DNA of 64,000 bases, from the NCBI GenBank assembly GCA_022829145.1, contig CM040748.1, forward strand, positions 6,831,501-6,895,500. The letters run 5' to 3'. The notes under the pieces are model-generated. The model was not told the DNA's origin and ran no database searches. It saw nothing but the letters and a program-made list of their open reading frames with translations. The translations under genes were made by a program, and so were the position numbers. Shown here piece by piece: positions 1-12,500 of the stretch. How positions within the stretch are numbered: position 1 is the stretch's first letter; each line of letters begins with the position of its first letter. The DNA is from Albula goreensis (Eukaryota; Chordata; Actinopteri; Albuliformes; Albulidae).

Positions 1-475
1 AAGGGCAATGAGCTGGGAGAGGAGAGGCGGGTAAGAGCAATGAGCTGGGAGACAGATGGACAGAGACAGGTAAGAGCAATGAGCTGGGAGAGGAGGAGAG
101 AGAAAGGTAAGGGCAATGAGCTGGGAGAGGAGGAGAGAGAAAGGTAAGGGCAATGAGCTGGGAGAGGAGGAGAGAGACGGGTGAGGACAATGAGCTGGGA
201 GACAGACAGACAGAGACAGGTAAGGGTAATGAGCTGAGAGAGGAGGAGACAGACAGAGACAGGTAAGAGCAATGAGCTGGGAGAGACAGACAGACAGAGA
301 CAGGTAAGGGTAATGAGCTGGGAGAGGAGGAGAGAGAAAGGTAAGGGCAATGAGCTGGGAGACAGACAGACAGAGACGGGTAAGAGCAATGAGCTGGGAG
401 AGGAGGAGAGAGACGGGTAAGGGCAATGAGCTGGGAGAGAGGGAGAGAGACAGGTAAAGGGCAACTGAGAGGAGA
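1..475. repeat. GA-rich minisatellite, about 13 units of 36-42 bp
   Basis: The core GAGCTGGGAG recurs about 13 times, joined by variable GGAGGAGAGAGA or GACAGACAGACAG spacers and by GGTAAGRGCAAT. It lies in TTYH3 intron 5. The plus strand is purine rich, and the sense (minus) strand of the gene repeats a pyrimidine tract followed by CCCAG. The left end is cut by the window. Confidence 0.92.
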
Positions 476-2511
476 GTGAGAAGAGAGACAGGCATTCTGA
501 CAGCTACGGTAACTGCTTCTCAGGTGCGGGTAGCGTGACAGGTCAGGGTACGGCTGAGTTCCTCAGCCTGGCAGCGGAACGCAATTCAGTCACACAAGCC
601 GCTGAAGAAGAAGAGGACTGCACCCGTCAACGCAGAAAGCAATTAGAGTCCTTTAGCCCGAGGGTAACCTACAGCAAACCGTCTCTTTCACCAAGGGAAG
701 CCAAGGATTTTAGCGCTGATATGAAAGTTCTATATAACTCCAGCTGATATACCGCTGCTACACTCCACTGGCTCTCAGAGAAGTCCTCAAAGCATGACAA
801 CTGAATAACTTTATTCAGCTGCTTTTTAAATTGGTATATATTTAGAAATGTGGAAACGTTGACTCATTAACCCAAGAACAATTCAGTACGAATAATAATA
901 AATGAGATGTTGCCGTTGAGATGTCAGCAGTACAATGCAGTGCTTTCTACCTACAGACCTGGATTCAAGCAACTGTAATGACTCAGACCCTAGTTTCTGG
1001 CTGATCGAAAAGTATATGTAAGCTATCAGCTGTTACTCTTTGGGTAGACTGTCCTGGGTCTAACTACGTTACACGAGTGAGCAGTGAAGCCTGGATAGTA
1101 AAATAATCATGATCTCATCGGTTTCTGCCCTTAACAGTGCTGGACTGTTGTCTGAGCTTTCAAGTCTATTTCAGAGAGGAGCTCACTGGCTATGAATTCC
1201 AAGATGCCATTCCAACCACATTCCTGTTCTGACACCTGCCCACTCAAACTCCAAACATTTACAACACACTGACAACTGTAAAAACAAGTGCTATCTATGA
1301 TTTTTGTGAGTCTGCGGGGAATGCCTGTGCCTACTCTTCTCCTAAGGGAAATTAGGGTAATAAGGGCAGGGAGGAAGGATGGCTCTATCCCCCATCTGTC
1401 TCCAGCAAGAACACATGATGACCAATGCCTGTATCACAGGGGATTAGTGAAAATGAGTTAACATCTAGAGACGTGGAGGATTTCAAGACCTGACAACACT
1501 GTGCATGGTCTGTGGGGACATAAGTGACCCCCACAAGTGACACATAAGAGATGAGGCTGCAGAGTTTTTAAGTGGCTGATGGGGAAAAGACACAGAAGGA
1601 CATCTGTTTGTCTGCCACTGGGATTTCACCCCATCAGATACTGCAACTTTGCAGAAAAGTATATTATCTCTAACACCAGATTGGAGGACTTTGGGAAGAT
1701 TACAGCTGGTTTAAGTCCACTTGAAGAAGCTGTGACGGAGTGGCACTTGATGAAGTATGGCAGGCCTTGCATAATTTCCTTGACAGCAGGGCGCAGTGCA
1801 CCATCAACACAATTCGGGATGGGAGAACAAAGTGGTTTTAGACTGTGTCAGGCCCAAATAACACAAGAACCCTGGAGAGTGGACTGAAGCGCTCAACTGT
1901 TTAACCCTGGAGCTTAATTCCAGTACCAAATGGAGTTTTAGACTGAGAGATAAGCAAAGATAGCTCAGCGATGTGTGCGTGCGCATGTGTGTGTTTGTGT
2001 GTGTGTGTGTGTGTGATTCAAGACAAACCTGCCTCAGCTCTAAGCTCAGCAGGCTGGCACAAAGAAAAAAGCCACAGGCTGTAGCCACTACCTCACTCAC
2101 GGCGGGGGGTGGGGTCGAAAAATAGCTTTCTCTCTGTACTCCTGAACCAAAGCTGAAATTCGGCGTTCTGTTAGCACCCACGCCCCTGCACCAAATGTGC
2201 TGTGAAAACAGACACAAGGCCCATTTCTGATTCATGGCGAAGTTTATGCTAAACGTGAGTCACAAAGCTTAGATTCTGTGGCCACTTCTCCTCATTTGTC
2301 ATCTGTCACAGGCAGAGTAATGAGTCTCCCTCCTCCTACATGCACACAAGGTGAGAACGAACAATAACACACACACACACGCCTAAGCAAACACACACAT
2401 ACTCATTCGCACATAAACATACATCTGCATGCTCACCCACACATACACGCCATACCCACACAAACACTAGACTAAGATATCCATACACCACATACCTACT
2501 CTAACAAACAC

Positions 2512-2513
<2 letters not shown>

Positions 2514-2542
<29 letters not shown>
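2514..2542. repeat. AC microsatellite
   Basis: A pure AC run inside about 300 bp of imperfect CA-rich sequence (2340-2640). Confidence 0.9.
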
Positions 2543-2547
<5 letters not shown>

Positions 2548-3075
2548 AGACTAAGATACCCATACAACAGCTACCTATTCTAATACATATGCACACACAC
2601 AAATGCACACGTGCGCACACAAACACATACCACATGACCTAGAATCTCCTATTCAGCTGTCTTCACTCATTTACAGTATTAAAAAAAACAACATTATTGA
2701 GCATGAGATTTCAAATGAAATGGCACACTGCCGAAAACATGCAAGGAACTGGTGGTTTGTGACAGAATTTATCTGATTGGTTAGGTGTAAGAAAACACAG
2801 AAAGTGCCCTTGAGTGACAAACTGGACTTCTGACAAGATGATCACACACCATGTTCTGCATATAAATTTTAGGATTTTTAGAATCATTAAATTGTGGTTT
2901 TTGATGTCATGTGTGCATGACAAATATTGAAACTAATTTTGCTGTTCAAAACTCTTGCATTGGCTCGGCTTGCGTCTGTCTTCCACATCCTCTTGCACTT
3001 CCACAGAGTCCCATGACTGTCCCACCATTGCACTCATTTACATGCTTGACATTTCTATTAACACCTGTCAACATA

Positions 3076-3382
3076 GGCGGCGCCATGGAGGGGCTTGGGG
3101 GTGCTGTAGCTACCCCTAGGACAGCCATAGCACCCCCTTGCACCCCCATGAAATTTCTGTGGTTTATTTATCATTTTTATTTCTAACTGTAACTGTCATG
3201 GAGTGGGTACTGCGTTTGTGCGCGCATGTGTGTATGTGTGTCGGGGGTGTTGCAGTAGGAAAAAACTGTGGTGAATGGCATGTTAATGGGATACCCTAAA
3301 TTTTAGAGCACCCTCACTGAAAAGTTGAGCAACCCCATAGCACCAGTAAAAAAAAAAAAAAAAAAAATCTCTGGTGCCGCCG
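3076..3382. mobile_element. Short non-autonomous TIR element (MITE-like)
   Basis: Left end AGGCGGCGCCATGGAG and right end CTCTGGTGCCGCCG are imperfect inverted repeats (about 13 of 18 bases, counted by eye). The inside carries repeated AGCACCCCC-like blocks and a 22-nt A run and has no coding capacity. CCTGTCAAYRT stands beside both ends but is not a clean target-site duplication. Class is uncertain; hAT-like is a guess. Confidence 0.5.
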
Positions 3383-3448
3383 ATGCCTGTCAATGTATGC
3401 GGTTCCAGGTCCTCCTCCACTTCCACAGAGCCCCAAAACCGAACTCAC

Positions 3449-3544
3449 CCGATGAGGGTTCCCTTTGAGTTACGGATGAGGCCGAACAGCACGAGCAGGC
3501 AGATAAGGACATCAAACAGCAGGAGACCCAGGTATGCCAGCCAC
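3449..3544 (-). CDS. ttyh3: TTYH3 coding exon 5 (third membrane segment)
   Basis: Encodes WLAYLGLLLFDVLICLLVL followed by FGLIRNSKGTLIG. Acceptor ctcctcag, donor gtgagt after a split Gly codon. The following exon should encode another membrane segment and is not present in 1-3448. Confidence 0.94.
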
Positions 3545-6500
3545 CTGAGGAGAGACATCACGACAGGGCTCAGAGCGTCTCCGGCACATTCCGTTCCATT
3601 TCTGCTCCCCAGTCCCTCGCCCACTGCCCCTCAACACATCAACATTAATTATTTACAAGCTAAAATGTGGTTAATGTCGAAGGAGCATCAGAAAAGTTCA
3701 ATTTCTGTAACAAAGCTTAACTGCATTTGGTTAACACTGACTCTTTATTTTTTAAATGGTTGCTTATGGTACACGTGATCGAAATAGGTAAGCGAAATAA
3801 TTTGTAAGACTATTAAATGATGAAGTGAGGTTGTCTGAGCGACCACTGGCTGAGACATGCTGAGTCAGACAAACCACAGCCCATCACCGAACTTCTCGTT
3901 TACATGCCTGACATTTCCATTAACACCTGTCAATGGGCAATTGGAAAACTTTTCTGAGAGATGTGCAGTCATGCATCTTAAAATTTCAAATCATTCCTTT
4001 ACACCCCCCCCCCTCCCTGCCAGCATTCTTGACATCACATTTCTGGCATTTTAAAGGAAAGGTGGAATAGGTCAGCTGTTGTAGTTATCAGAGTCTAAAT
4101 TGCTTTTTCCCCCCAATGTGCTTGGTCCTCAACATTGATTAATCATTTTTAAAAAGGTTATCCATTTTCAGTACTGAGAAAAAATAATAATGAAAAAATA
4201 ACTGCTAAAAAAAAGCAGTAACTGAAAGGTGAGTGCAATAAACAAAAGCTGTAATGAAATGGAAGGTCCATAATCATAGTCCATTTTTGAGGGTATCTCC
4301 CCCTTACTCTTTTGTGAACACCCATAAGATCCAGCAGAAATGGATTTAGTAGAGTGGGTTCAAAATAAGAATCGCTAACTATCCATTGGAGAAATATATA
4401 GAAACACTGGATTAAAATTGTGACTTGAATACCAAAATAATGTAGGTTTTTTTTCCCTAGAAGAAACAGTTTACAAGAAATGTAATTAATTAAGCAAAAT
4501 TGCGTATCTTCACACTTTAATTAGCTACGATGAGGCTTTCCATACCAGACATTTCTGCATTGGTTGTTGACAAAACAAATAAAAACATGTTTAAACTGTT
4601 TACTGTACACAGTATTGTTTCTGTAGCAATATAAATAACAGCCATAGCCTTCACAGGGATAGTGTGTAAACATCTGCTCTAGGATGTCATTTTAACCAGC
4701 TGCTCCATGACAGCTTTGAACGAAACAAACAAAAAAAAACCTTTATGTGGAGCACAACCTGATGCAGTCGACAGTTCATTGTATGTGACTCTTTCCAGCG
4801 AGTGATTTTAAATGAACCAACAGAGCAACACCTAACCTTAAAGCCACACAGAACAGTGTTCCCACCCACTCAACAGCTGAGACAATAAACACATGTGGCT
4901 GCATACAAACCCCTCTTTGTGCTCCTCATTTGGACATCAGAGCCAGGACACTTTGAGCAAGCCGTTCGTCCAAATGGGAAACAGCTCTGTTTCTAGTGCA
5001 ACTGCATTTTTCCCACCAAACTCAAAACAATAATTTGAATATCATATGGCACTACAATTACCTCCTTTTTTGAATATTCTATTTGCTTTTTTTTTTTTTT
5101 TTACAGACCAAATAGTGTGGATTTACAGCTATGCTTAGTTAAAATTTGAGTATGAAAATCGTTTACTTTTCTAAAATAATTCTGTCAAACATTGTCAAGG
5201 CACCATCCCACACGATCTCATCTGTGCCTGTGTGCCTTCCCCTTTACCGTTTGCTCTTTTAAAGGAGAGGGCTTTGAGTATCACATTCAAGAAGAGTGGT
5301 ACATATGGCCATTGATTGCGGGTTTCATTGAACAGACAGCAGTGCAGTGTAATGGTCAGAGAGATGGACCCATAGCCCCAGGCTCGGCACATACAGAACT
5401 GCTGTTGGACCCTTGAGCGAGGTAAATTCTGCACACCACACCTACGTAACTCAGCGTCCACTTTACATTCCCACACAGAATTGACATCACCCAGATGAAT
5501 TGGTGCTACCTTCTCATAATTCCACAAATCTTATATCTATCAGCCAATCACCGCATGACATTTTCTCCACTTGCACCCATCACTCAGGACTCATACAGAG
5601 CGGCTAAGGTGGTTAGTTAAAGTCAGGCGCTCACTGTTCTCCCATTTTGTAAGTTCCTCAGGATAATAGCATAAAAGATTGTAACGCAATGTAATGACTC
5701 CACGCGGTCTCATCCATAACGTCCCCCCCGTCTCAGCCACAGTGACTCACCTGTACCAGTCAAAGAGCTCCGTCTTCACAGCCAGGTCCTCCATGGAGAT
5801 GTCACTGTTCCCCCAGAAGGGGATCTCAACCATCTGGCGGATGAGCTCGTCCAGCTGGCCCTGCAGCTTCTGCACGATGGACAGGTAGTCCGTGTGCTGG
5901 GTGTACTGCGTCTCCAGCTCCTGCAGGCCGTCCTCCACCGTCTGGTTCAGGGAGGAGGTGCTGTCTGATACCTGCATGAACACAAACACGGAGACAGCCA
6001 AGCTTCCACAAGGTTCCTGGATGACAAAAAGTACCTGCAGATGCTCCTTGGTTACATAATCTGGTGTCTTTTCGGTTGGGTCCTCATATCAAGGCAGGTT
6101 GTTTGTCGTCAGCGCTACCTCCAGCACAGCTACGGCCTATCCAAATGCTCAACACAACGTGACTAGCACAAAAAAATCTATATAAAAGCCTCAGGGCGTT
6201 TAATAATTTAGACGCAAATGAAAATTGAACACTAACTATCCTGCCTTTAACTGCAGTCTTCAATTTTATTGTTTCTATAAATGGCTTGTATTATTTATGG
6301 TCATTCTGCTGCAATTCTGGCCAGGTTAGTAAAAGCTATTAGGAACAGAATATACTCAAATATATCTCCTGAATGCTTCTGATAGCAGCTCAATTATAAT
6401 GCAATATTCATTCCCCAATGCCACAAGTCCATTACTCAGGCTGAGCCTTGCTCAGGTCAGCTAAAACCCCTTGCCTTCCACTCTCCAAGTCTGCATGTTG

Positions 6501-9500
6501 ATTTAAGATTCAGCATGAAATCGGCAGAGCGCGGATGGAAGAGCTCTGCTGCAATTGGCTCTGTTATCTGTGCTCAGAATAACTAACCAATTATGAGGAA
6601 ACGCTTTAATTCAGTATTCCTTCTAGAGGGACAATTTAAGAGCATGCTTATCCTGGAAACAAACAACCTTTACTCTCCCTACTTCAGAGATCTCAAAAAT
6701 TGGGGGTGGGGTGAGGCATGTGTTGGGAGGGAGGGAGGTGTTGGGGGGTGAGAGAGGTTTTTGGGGGATAAAAGTTGTGTTGGGGGGTGAGAGAGGTGCT
6801 GAGGGGGTGAGGGACGTTTTGGGGGGAGGAAAGTGTTGGGGTGGATGACGGAGGTGTTGGCACCAAAGGGGGTTTTGGGGGGTAAGGGAGGGTGAGGCAG
6901 CTGTTGGTCAGACATGCTGTGTGGGAGATGAGTTGTGACGGGGTTAGGGAGGGTTGGAGGGGCTGGAGACTCACCAGTTTCTGCACTCCTGCCACCGTGC
7001 GGTTGGCATGCCTGAGAGAGTATGTGAGCCGGTTGACCCCGTCACATGTCTCACCGTTCCCATAGAAACCCACAGCGATGCCAGCACTGTGGAAAAACAA
7101 AAGAGGGAGAAAGGAGATTGAGAGAGGCTGGAGAGGGGGAAGTCAGGGAGACAGGAAGGGGTGGCAACACCCCCTCCCAAAATCCAGGCCATATGAACGC
7201 AGCGTCTTCAGAAAAAGCAGACCAAGGAGATTAGGCTAAACAGGGCCCCATTGAGCTCCAGCAGAAAGCAGGCAAACAGAGCTGTGGCAACCCCGAGCGA
7301 AGGGTCAGCAATGCTCCAAGCCCAACGCCGAGATACACAATAACAGCACTGAGATAGGGGTGCTGCCCGCAGCAGGAAGCAGAGCTTATGGGAAAGCCAT
7401 CTGAGCCAAATAGAGATCCCCTCAGCCGTTTGACACAGAGGAGGCTTGAGAAACTCTGGCCCGCTGCAAAAAGACCTGCTGTGCTTTGTTCGCTACTCTT
7501 CATTACAGATCTCCTGTTAAACACCCCATGCAGTGAAAATAACATTTTCTGTTTTCCACATTACCTACATCAATAAACCAACGCCAGGCTCTGTGAACCT
7601 GCACAAGCTCACGCCTACTCACTGCAACAGACCAATCAGAAAGTTGGATGTGCCTGTAAAAATTTTCCCTTACATCCTCCTAGCTAATATTAGCAATGAA
7701 CACTCTCAGAACGACATTACAAACCTCAGTGCAGCATTTCCTAATTAGCTCCTAAAGACCAGTTTTTCCCCTTTTTATGAACAGTTTTATGAACAATTCA
7801 GTTTGCAGTGCTATATAAAGAAGGTACTAGACAATAAGTGTAAAAGTATTCTCATACTTAAATGGTGCTAAAATGATAAGAAGGTCTGATGGCTTCTTAC
7901 ATTTTGCATCACCAATTCGCAGAGAGTGTTCAGAAGCCTACTTAATTCCATCTCTGTCACTGGAAGACAAGTTGGTGACATGACGCATGTAACGCAAGAT
8001 ATATATTTGCTTTACATCAATACAGATGCTTCAATGTGACAATGTCCTCAAAGTGTCACTTGTGCCTCGCCAACCTAGTTACAGGTAGCTTTTAATTTAC
8101 ATTCTTAAGGCACGTGTACAGAATGAGGACGCCAGACATCCAGGGATCGTAAAGCAGTAAATGGCTCTTAAAGCGATATTTATAGCGTTATAAGTTAAAG
8201 GGTCTAACAGACACACGTGCACAGACGCACACACATGCATTCCCACGCACGCACGCACGCACGCACCACACACACACACACACACACGCACTGACGCACA
8301 CACATGCATGCCCATGCACGCAAGCACGCACCCACACACACACACACACACACACACAAACATATATACACATGTGCGGTTCAGTGAGTGTAATGGCCAT
8401 CTCTGTCAGAGTGTAATCAATATAATTAGAAGGAGGGGGATTTCCAATGATCCCTGGCCCCTTCACTGGGGGAGGGAAAAAGAAAAAAAAAAAAAAACTC
8501 TCCAGCCAGTAGGTGTCACTGTGGCCCAACATCCCTATCTGTAGCACCTCTTCCCCCTCAGGGCAACAATGTATGGCTATCATGAATGTTTCAGTACCTA
8601 GCAGACAATCACTGTCTCCCTTGCGGTTTTGAGTCTTTAAACCAGGCCTGTCCAGACAATGACAAATCAGATCACGGACTTCTCCAGTTGCTCTCATGAT
8701 GTGGCCAGGACTCTCGAATCAGAAGCCTACACAAAGAATGAATGTCTCCTGTAGAGATGATTAACCTACCAGTGACATCACTGCAACCCCCCCGGACACA
8801 TGTTCATACACTGAGACAACACACGGGGGGGTGGTGGCTGCAGGAATTAGAAACAAATGTTCCCGCACTGCACAGTCAGCACTGCAAATGTAGGGGAAAC
8901 TCAAGCCAGCACTTAGAGGTGTTAGCACCGCGGAGGCCTAAGCTCCTCCTTAAATCAGTGTCTCATTAGTCAGGCAACTCCTGCCATTTACAAGAAATAT
9001 GCTGAAGAATAGACATTAAATAGAGAGCATTGTGCTGTCCCAAGCTAGAAATGTTACTGGCACGGTGAAGCGTGCCTTTTTGAGTGCCAAGGATGTGAGC
9101 AAATCAAAGCGCGGCAGTTTGTAAAAGACAAACAAAAACATTTTACAGCCCTGCCCCACATTTTACCCAATTACAAGCCGGGGACTGTGGATGTATGGGA
9201 GTGGGAGCATCGCTCTCACCCCAGCGTAGCTGCAGAGCTGCTTTCGTTGCGAATTAATTATGCACGTCGTTCTTTCCCCGGCGTAAGTATGAGAGTGCTT
9301 TGTTTCACCTCTTTAATCTGTGGCTCTAACAAGAGGATTTGAGGTCCCGCGCTTCCATCAGCTTAGTGCGCTGCGGCAGACCGGCTGAGGTCAACGAGCA
9401 GAGGTCACCCACTGTCATCCCCTTCAGGCCACTGTCACATGACACGTGTAGGAGTCCTCTGCTCAGGGTGGTGGGGGGGGCTTCCCCTGCTATGACCCCG

Positions 9501-12500
9501 AGGCACTACACTTCCCAGAATTCCCACCCCAGATATCCATCTGGATAATCTGCAGGGAACCTGGCGAGACACAAGATGGGTTTTCTCAAGATGAATGGGC
9601 ACCTTTTCGGTCCGATGATTTAGGCATTGTTTGTTTATGTTTTTTTTCCCCCCAGTGTTTAGTTTTTCTTTGTTCTACATCTCTAAGACATTCGGCCCAG
9701 AGGGCGTGGGAGGATCTCTGAGTCCCAGGGATACTGGCTGGGGACCACAGAACCGGGCCCCCTGGTTCCTCTGCAGAATGCGCTTCAGTAGATTCAGCAA
9801 ATGGCTGCCGCCACCACAGCTGTGCTTTTCCCCAAGTAAAGCTCATTTTTCAGCATTGGCACAACAACAGAACTGATAATAACTAAACCTGAAGTGGATT
9901 TCTGCCAAACGCCCTTCATATGATAATGAAAAGAGTTACGGATGGAAAGCGGAAAAAAAAACCATCAGTGTTTTGAGTGGAGAATACAGGATTGCTAAGT
10001 GGAAAATAGCACAGATTAAACAGACAGGGGAGTGTTGCTGGGGACCCATCTTCTCTTAAACCCAGCATGCTGAGAACATGCAGAGACAGACACACAGTGG
10101 CCTTGACCGAGGCAGAATGTCACATCTAGATGACAAAAGAAACTGAAGTGAGGACTTCCTGTAAACACACCAGTTACGAGATTACAGTAATTCAAAAATG
10201 TTACTGAAAGTGTCGATGGCTTAGTCACTGCCTTCCACCTACAGAAATGTAGCAAATGGAAAACTGCAGGACACAATTTCACAGAGTGTCTGAGAACATT
10301 ACAACGCAGATATTTTGGGCATAAATTCAGTTGCGGATAATAAAAAGAAAAAAAAAAAGTTCATTATTTTCACACATATTACCAGAGTTTGAATTACTTG
10401 GTTTAATAATGCAGTTCATTATTCCAGTTTCACAGCAGATAAAATGTGTGTGAGGTGGTAAGGAGATCATTCTGCACCAACTATTTATGTCAAAAACATT
10501 TGCCAAAAATATGCCACTGTCTGCCTGCTCAACTGCAGTATCAAATATTAGAGGAAGGACATATACAGTTCAGTTCCTGCTGAATTTTCCATGCTGCCAC
10601 TGTGTCTATATTATTCATCTTTTCTTCTACGTTAAATCTGATTCCGTTTCCATGGCAACCTTTCTAGGCCAAAGTTGAGGCTCCAGGAGAACTGTACTTT
10701 GGGAAAGAAAAAAAAAAAAAAAAGGTGCAGCACATTCCTGTCATCTAGATCAGTGTACCCATGGTGAACTGTCTATTTCAATGCAAACATCAGACAAGCA
10801 CGAGCGACAGCATTTTAACAGAGTCAAACAAGCAAACACAAAACAAGGGGATTAATGCAGGGCCTCCTCCTTCTGCAGGTAAATGTGAATGGTTTCTTCA
10901 TACCTGTATGAAGGATTGTCATTATTTTCATTTGTGTTGATTTACATATCAGCTCTAAAATTTTCTTTGTGCTCCGTGGCCACATTAAGTTCAATGCATC
11001 GAATCAAGGCCATTATTAAAAAGGAATCCTTTTTGACGGCTCAGCTTTGCGGCTACTCGCTGAACCGAATCCATCACGGTCAATCAATCAAGACGGTTCT
11101 TCTGAGAACGGCAGGCTGAATGTCTCTCTGACAGAGGTCAGGAACGTGAGTGTGAAAGAGGACAGCAGACATCCGCCATATTTGCTCCTGTGACAGCTGT
11201 GCTTTTCTCCCCTGGGGAAACGTTCTGGCTTCCATGCCCCATGGCAGACCACTGAGGTGGACCGCTTCCAGATCCCAACTTCTCATGGGGGTGGGGGTGT
11301 ATGGGGGGGTCAACAGATCTGATCAGTCGCTGTTAGTCTGGACTGAGTACTGAGCATCTCGCTGGCAGTTGGTGTCTTGGTGCACAGGTTGTGCTGTATG
11401 CCTGTTTTAGTTTCCCTGTGCCTTTACTCATGGTTACCCTGTGCCTAACTGACTATGTTATACAGTGAAGTGCTTATGAGAAAGGGCCACACTGCAGACC
11501 TGGACCCCATTACCCTTTTCAGGACTTTGCCCTCAGCCAAATGCCACATGCTCATGCCAGGACATGCCTCCTTCTACAGGATGAAAACAGTGGGGTCGCT
11601 ATGAAACACTGTGCCACGGAAGAAAAAAATCGTGCAAAGTTGGGCATTTGAACCGAATGGCAGTCCTGTTTTGTGACATGACAGTGATGGAAATTGTTTT
11701 GATCTTGAGCTATGGATACATTTTGATCATGGATGAGTCCTGGTAATGGATACATTTCAAAGAATATACACTGACATTCCATCCCCTTTCATAACTGCTA
11801 TTCCCATTCAGAAGACATGGAGGATATTTTTATTTACCCTGCATAAGGCTAGATCTAATTAACATGGCGAACAGCATGCCCATGCGCTCTCAGGCAAAGG
11901 GAGGAACAGGACACAGCTGGGTTCTTGCTGAAAAACTGCATTTTTTTCTGACATTCATATTAACAGCCCAGACTACCAAGTGTGTTCAAACTGCCTACCC
12001 TAATCCCAATGATTCGTGAAGAGCTGACATTCCCAACCCGCATACTGATGGCCCACACTCCCACCCTCACCCTGATGATTGCTGTGAAGAGCCCATAGTT
12101 CCCACCCTTATCCCGATGATTCCCGAAGAGCCAATATTCCCAACCCTTTTCCTGAAGAGCCCACACTCCCAGCCCTCATCCTGATGGTTCCTGAAGAGGA
12201 CACTAATCTCTTCCGCTCGCACACTCACAGGTTAATGAGGTGAGTCAGATCTGTGAACACGGCACATGCCGTTGTCAAGGCAGCTGTCACCTAGCCCACC
12301 TCCCGGGCCAAACAGGAGGATGAGGGGGAGACGCAGGCCCGGCTATAGGAGCAAGCCTTCCCTGCAGGCTACCCAGGTTCACAAGCACAGCCGCAGATTT
12401 AAGAGACGCTCCTGCTTCACACCCTGACAAAAAAACTGGCACCGAGTGCCACATTATGCAGGAGGGTATTTATACACTCGCTTAGCACCGTTTCGATAAA

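Larger units (their letters stand above)
476..3448. other. TTYH3 intron 5 (part): no coding signal
   Basis: Contains a TG run at 1985-2016, a long CA-rich stretch (2340-2640, with a pure AC run at about 2514-2542) and a small TIR element (3076-3382). Short ORFs here are not gene-like. The next TTYH3 exon was looked for and not found. Confidence 0.8.

Noticed and set aside
1804-2235. 143-codon minus-strand ORF in TTYH3 intron 5
   Set aside because: The middle is a TG/CA microsatellite translation and the ends have no similarity to TTYH3 or other families I know.
8097-8697. Cys/Val-rich ORFs resembling small secreted peptides
   Set aside because: They are translations of CA/CACG microsatellites.
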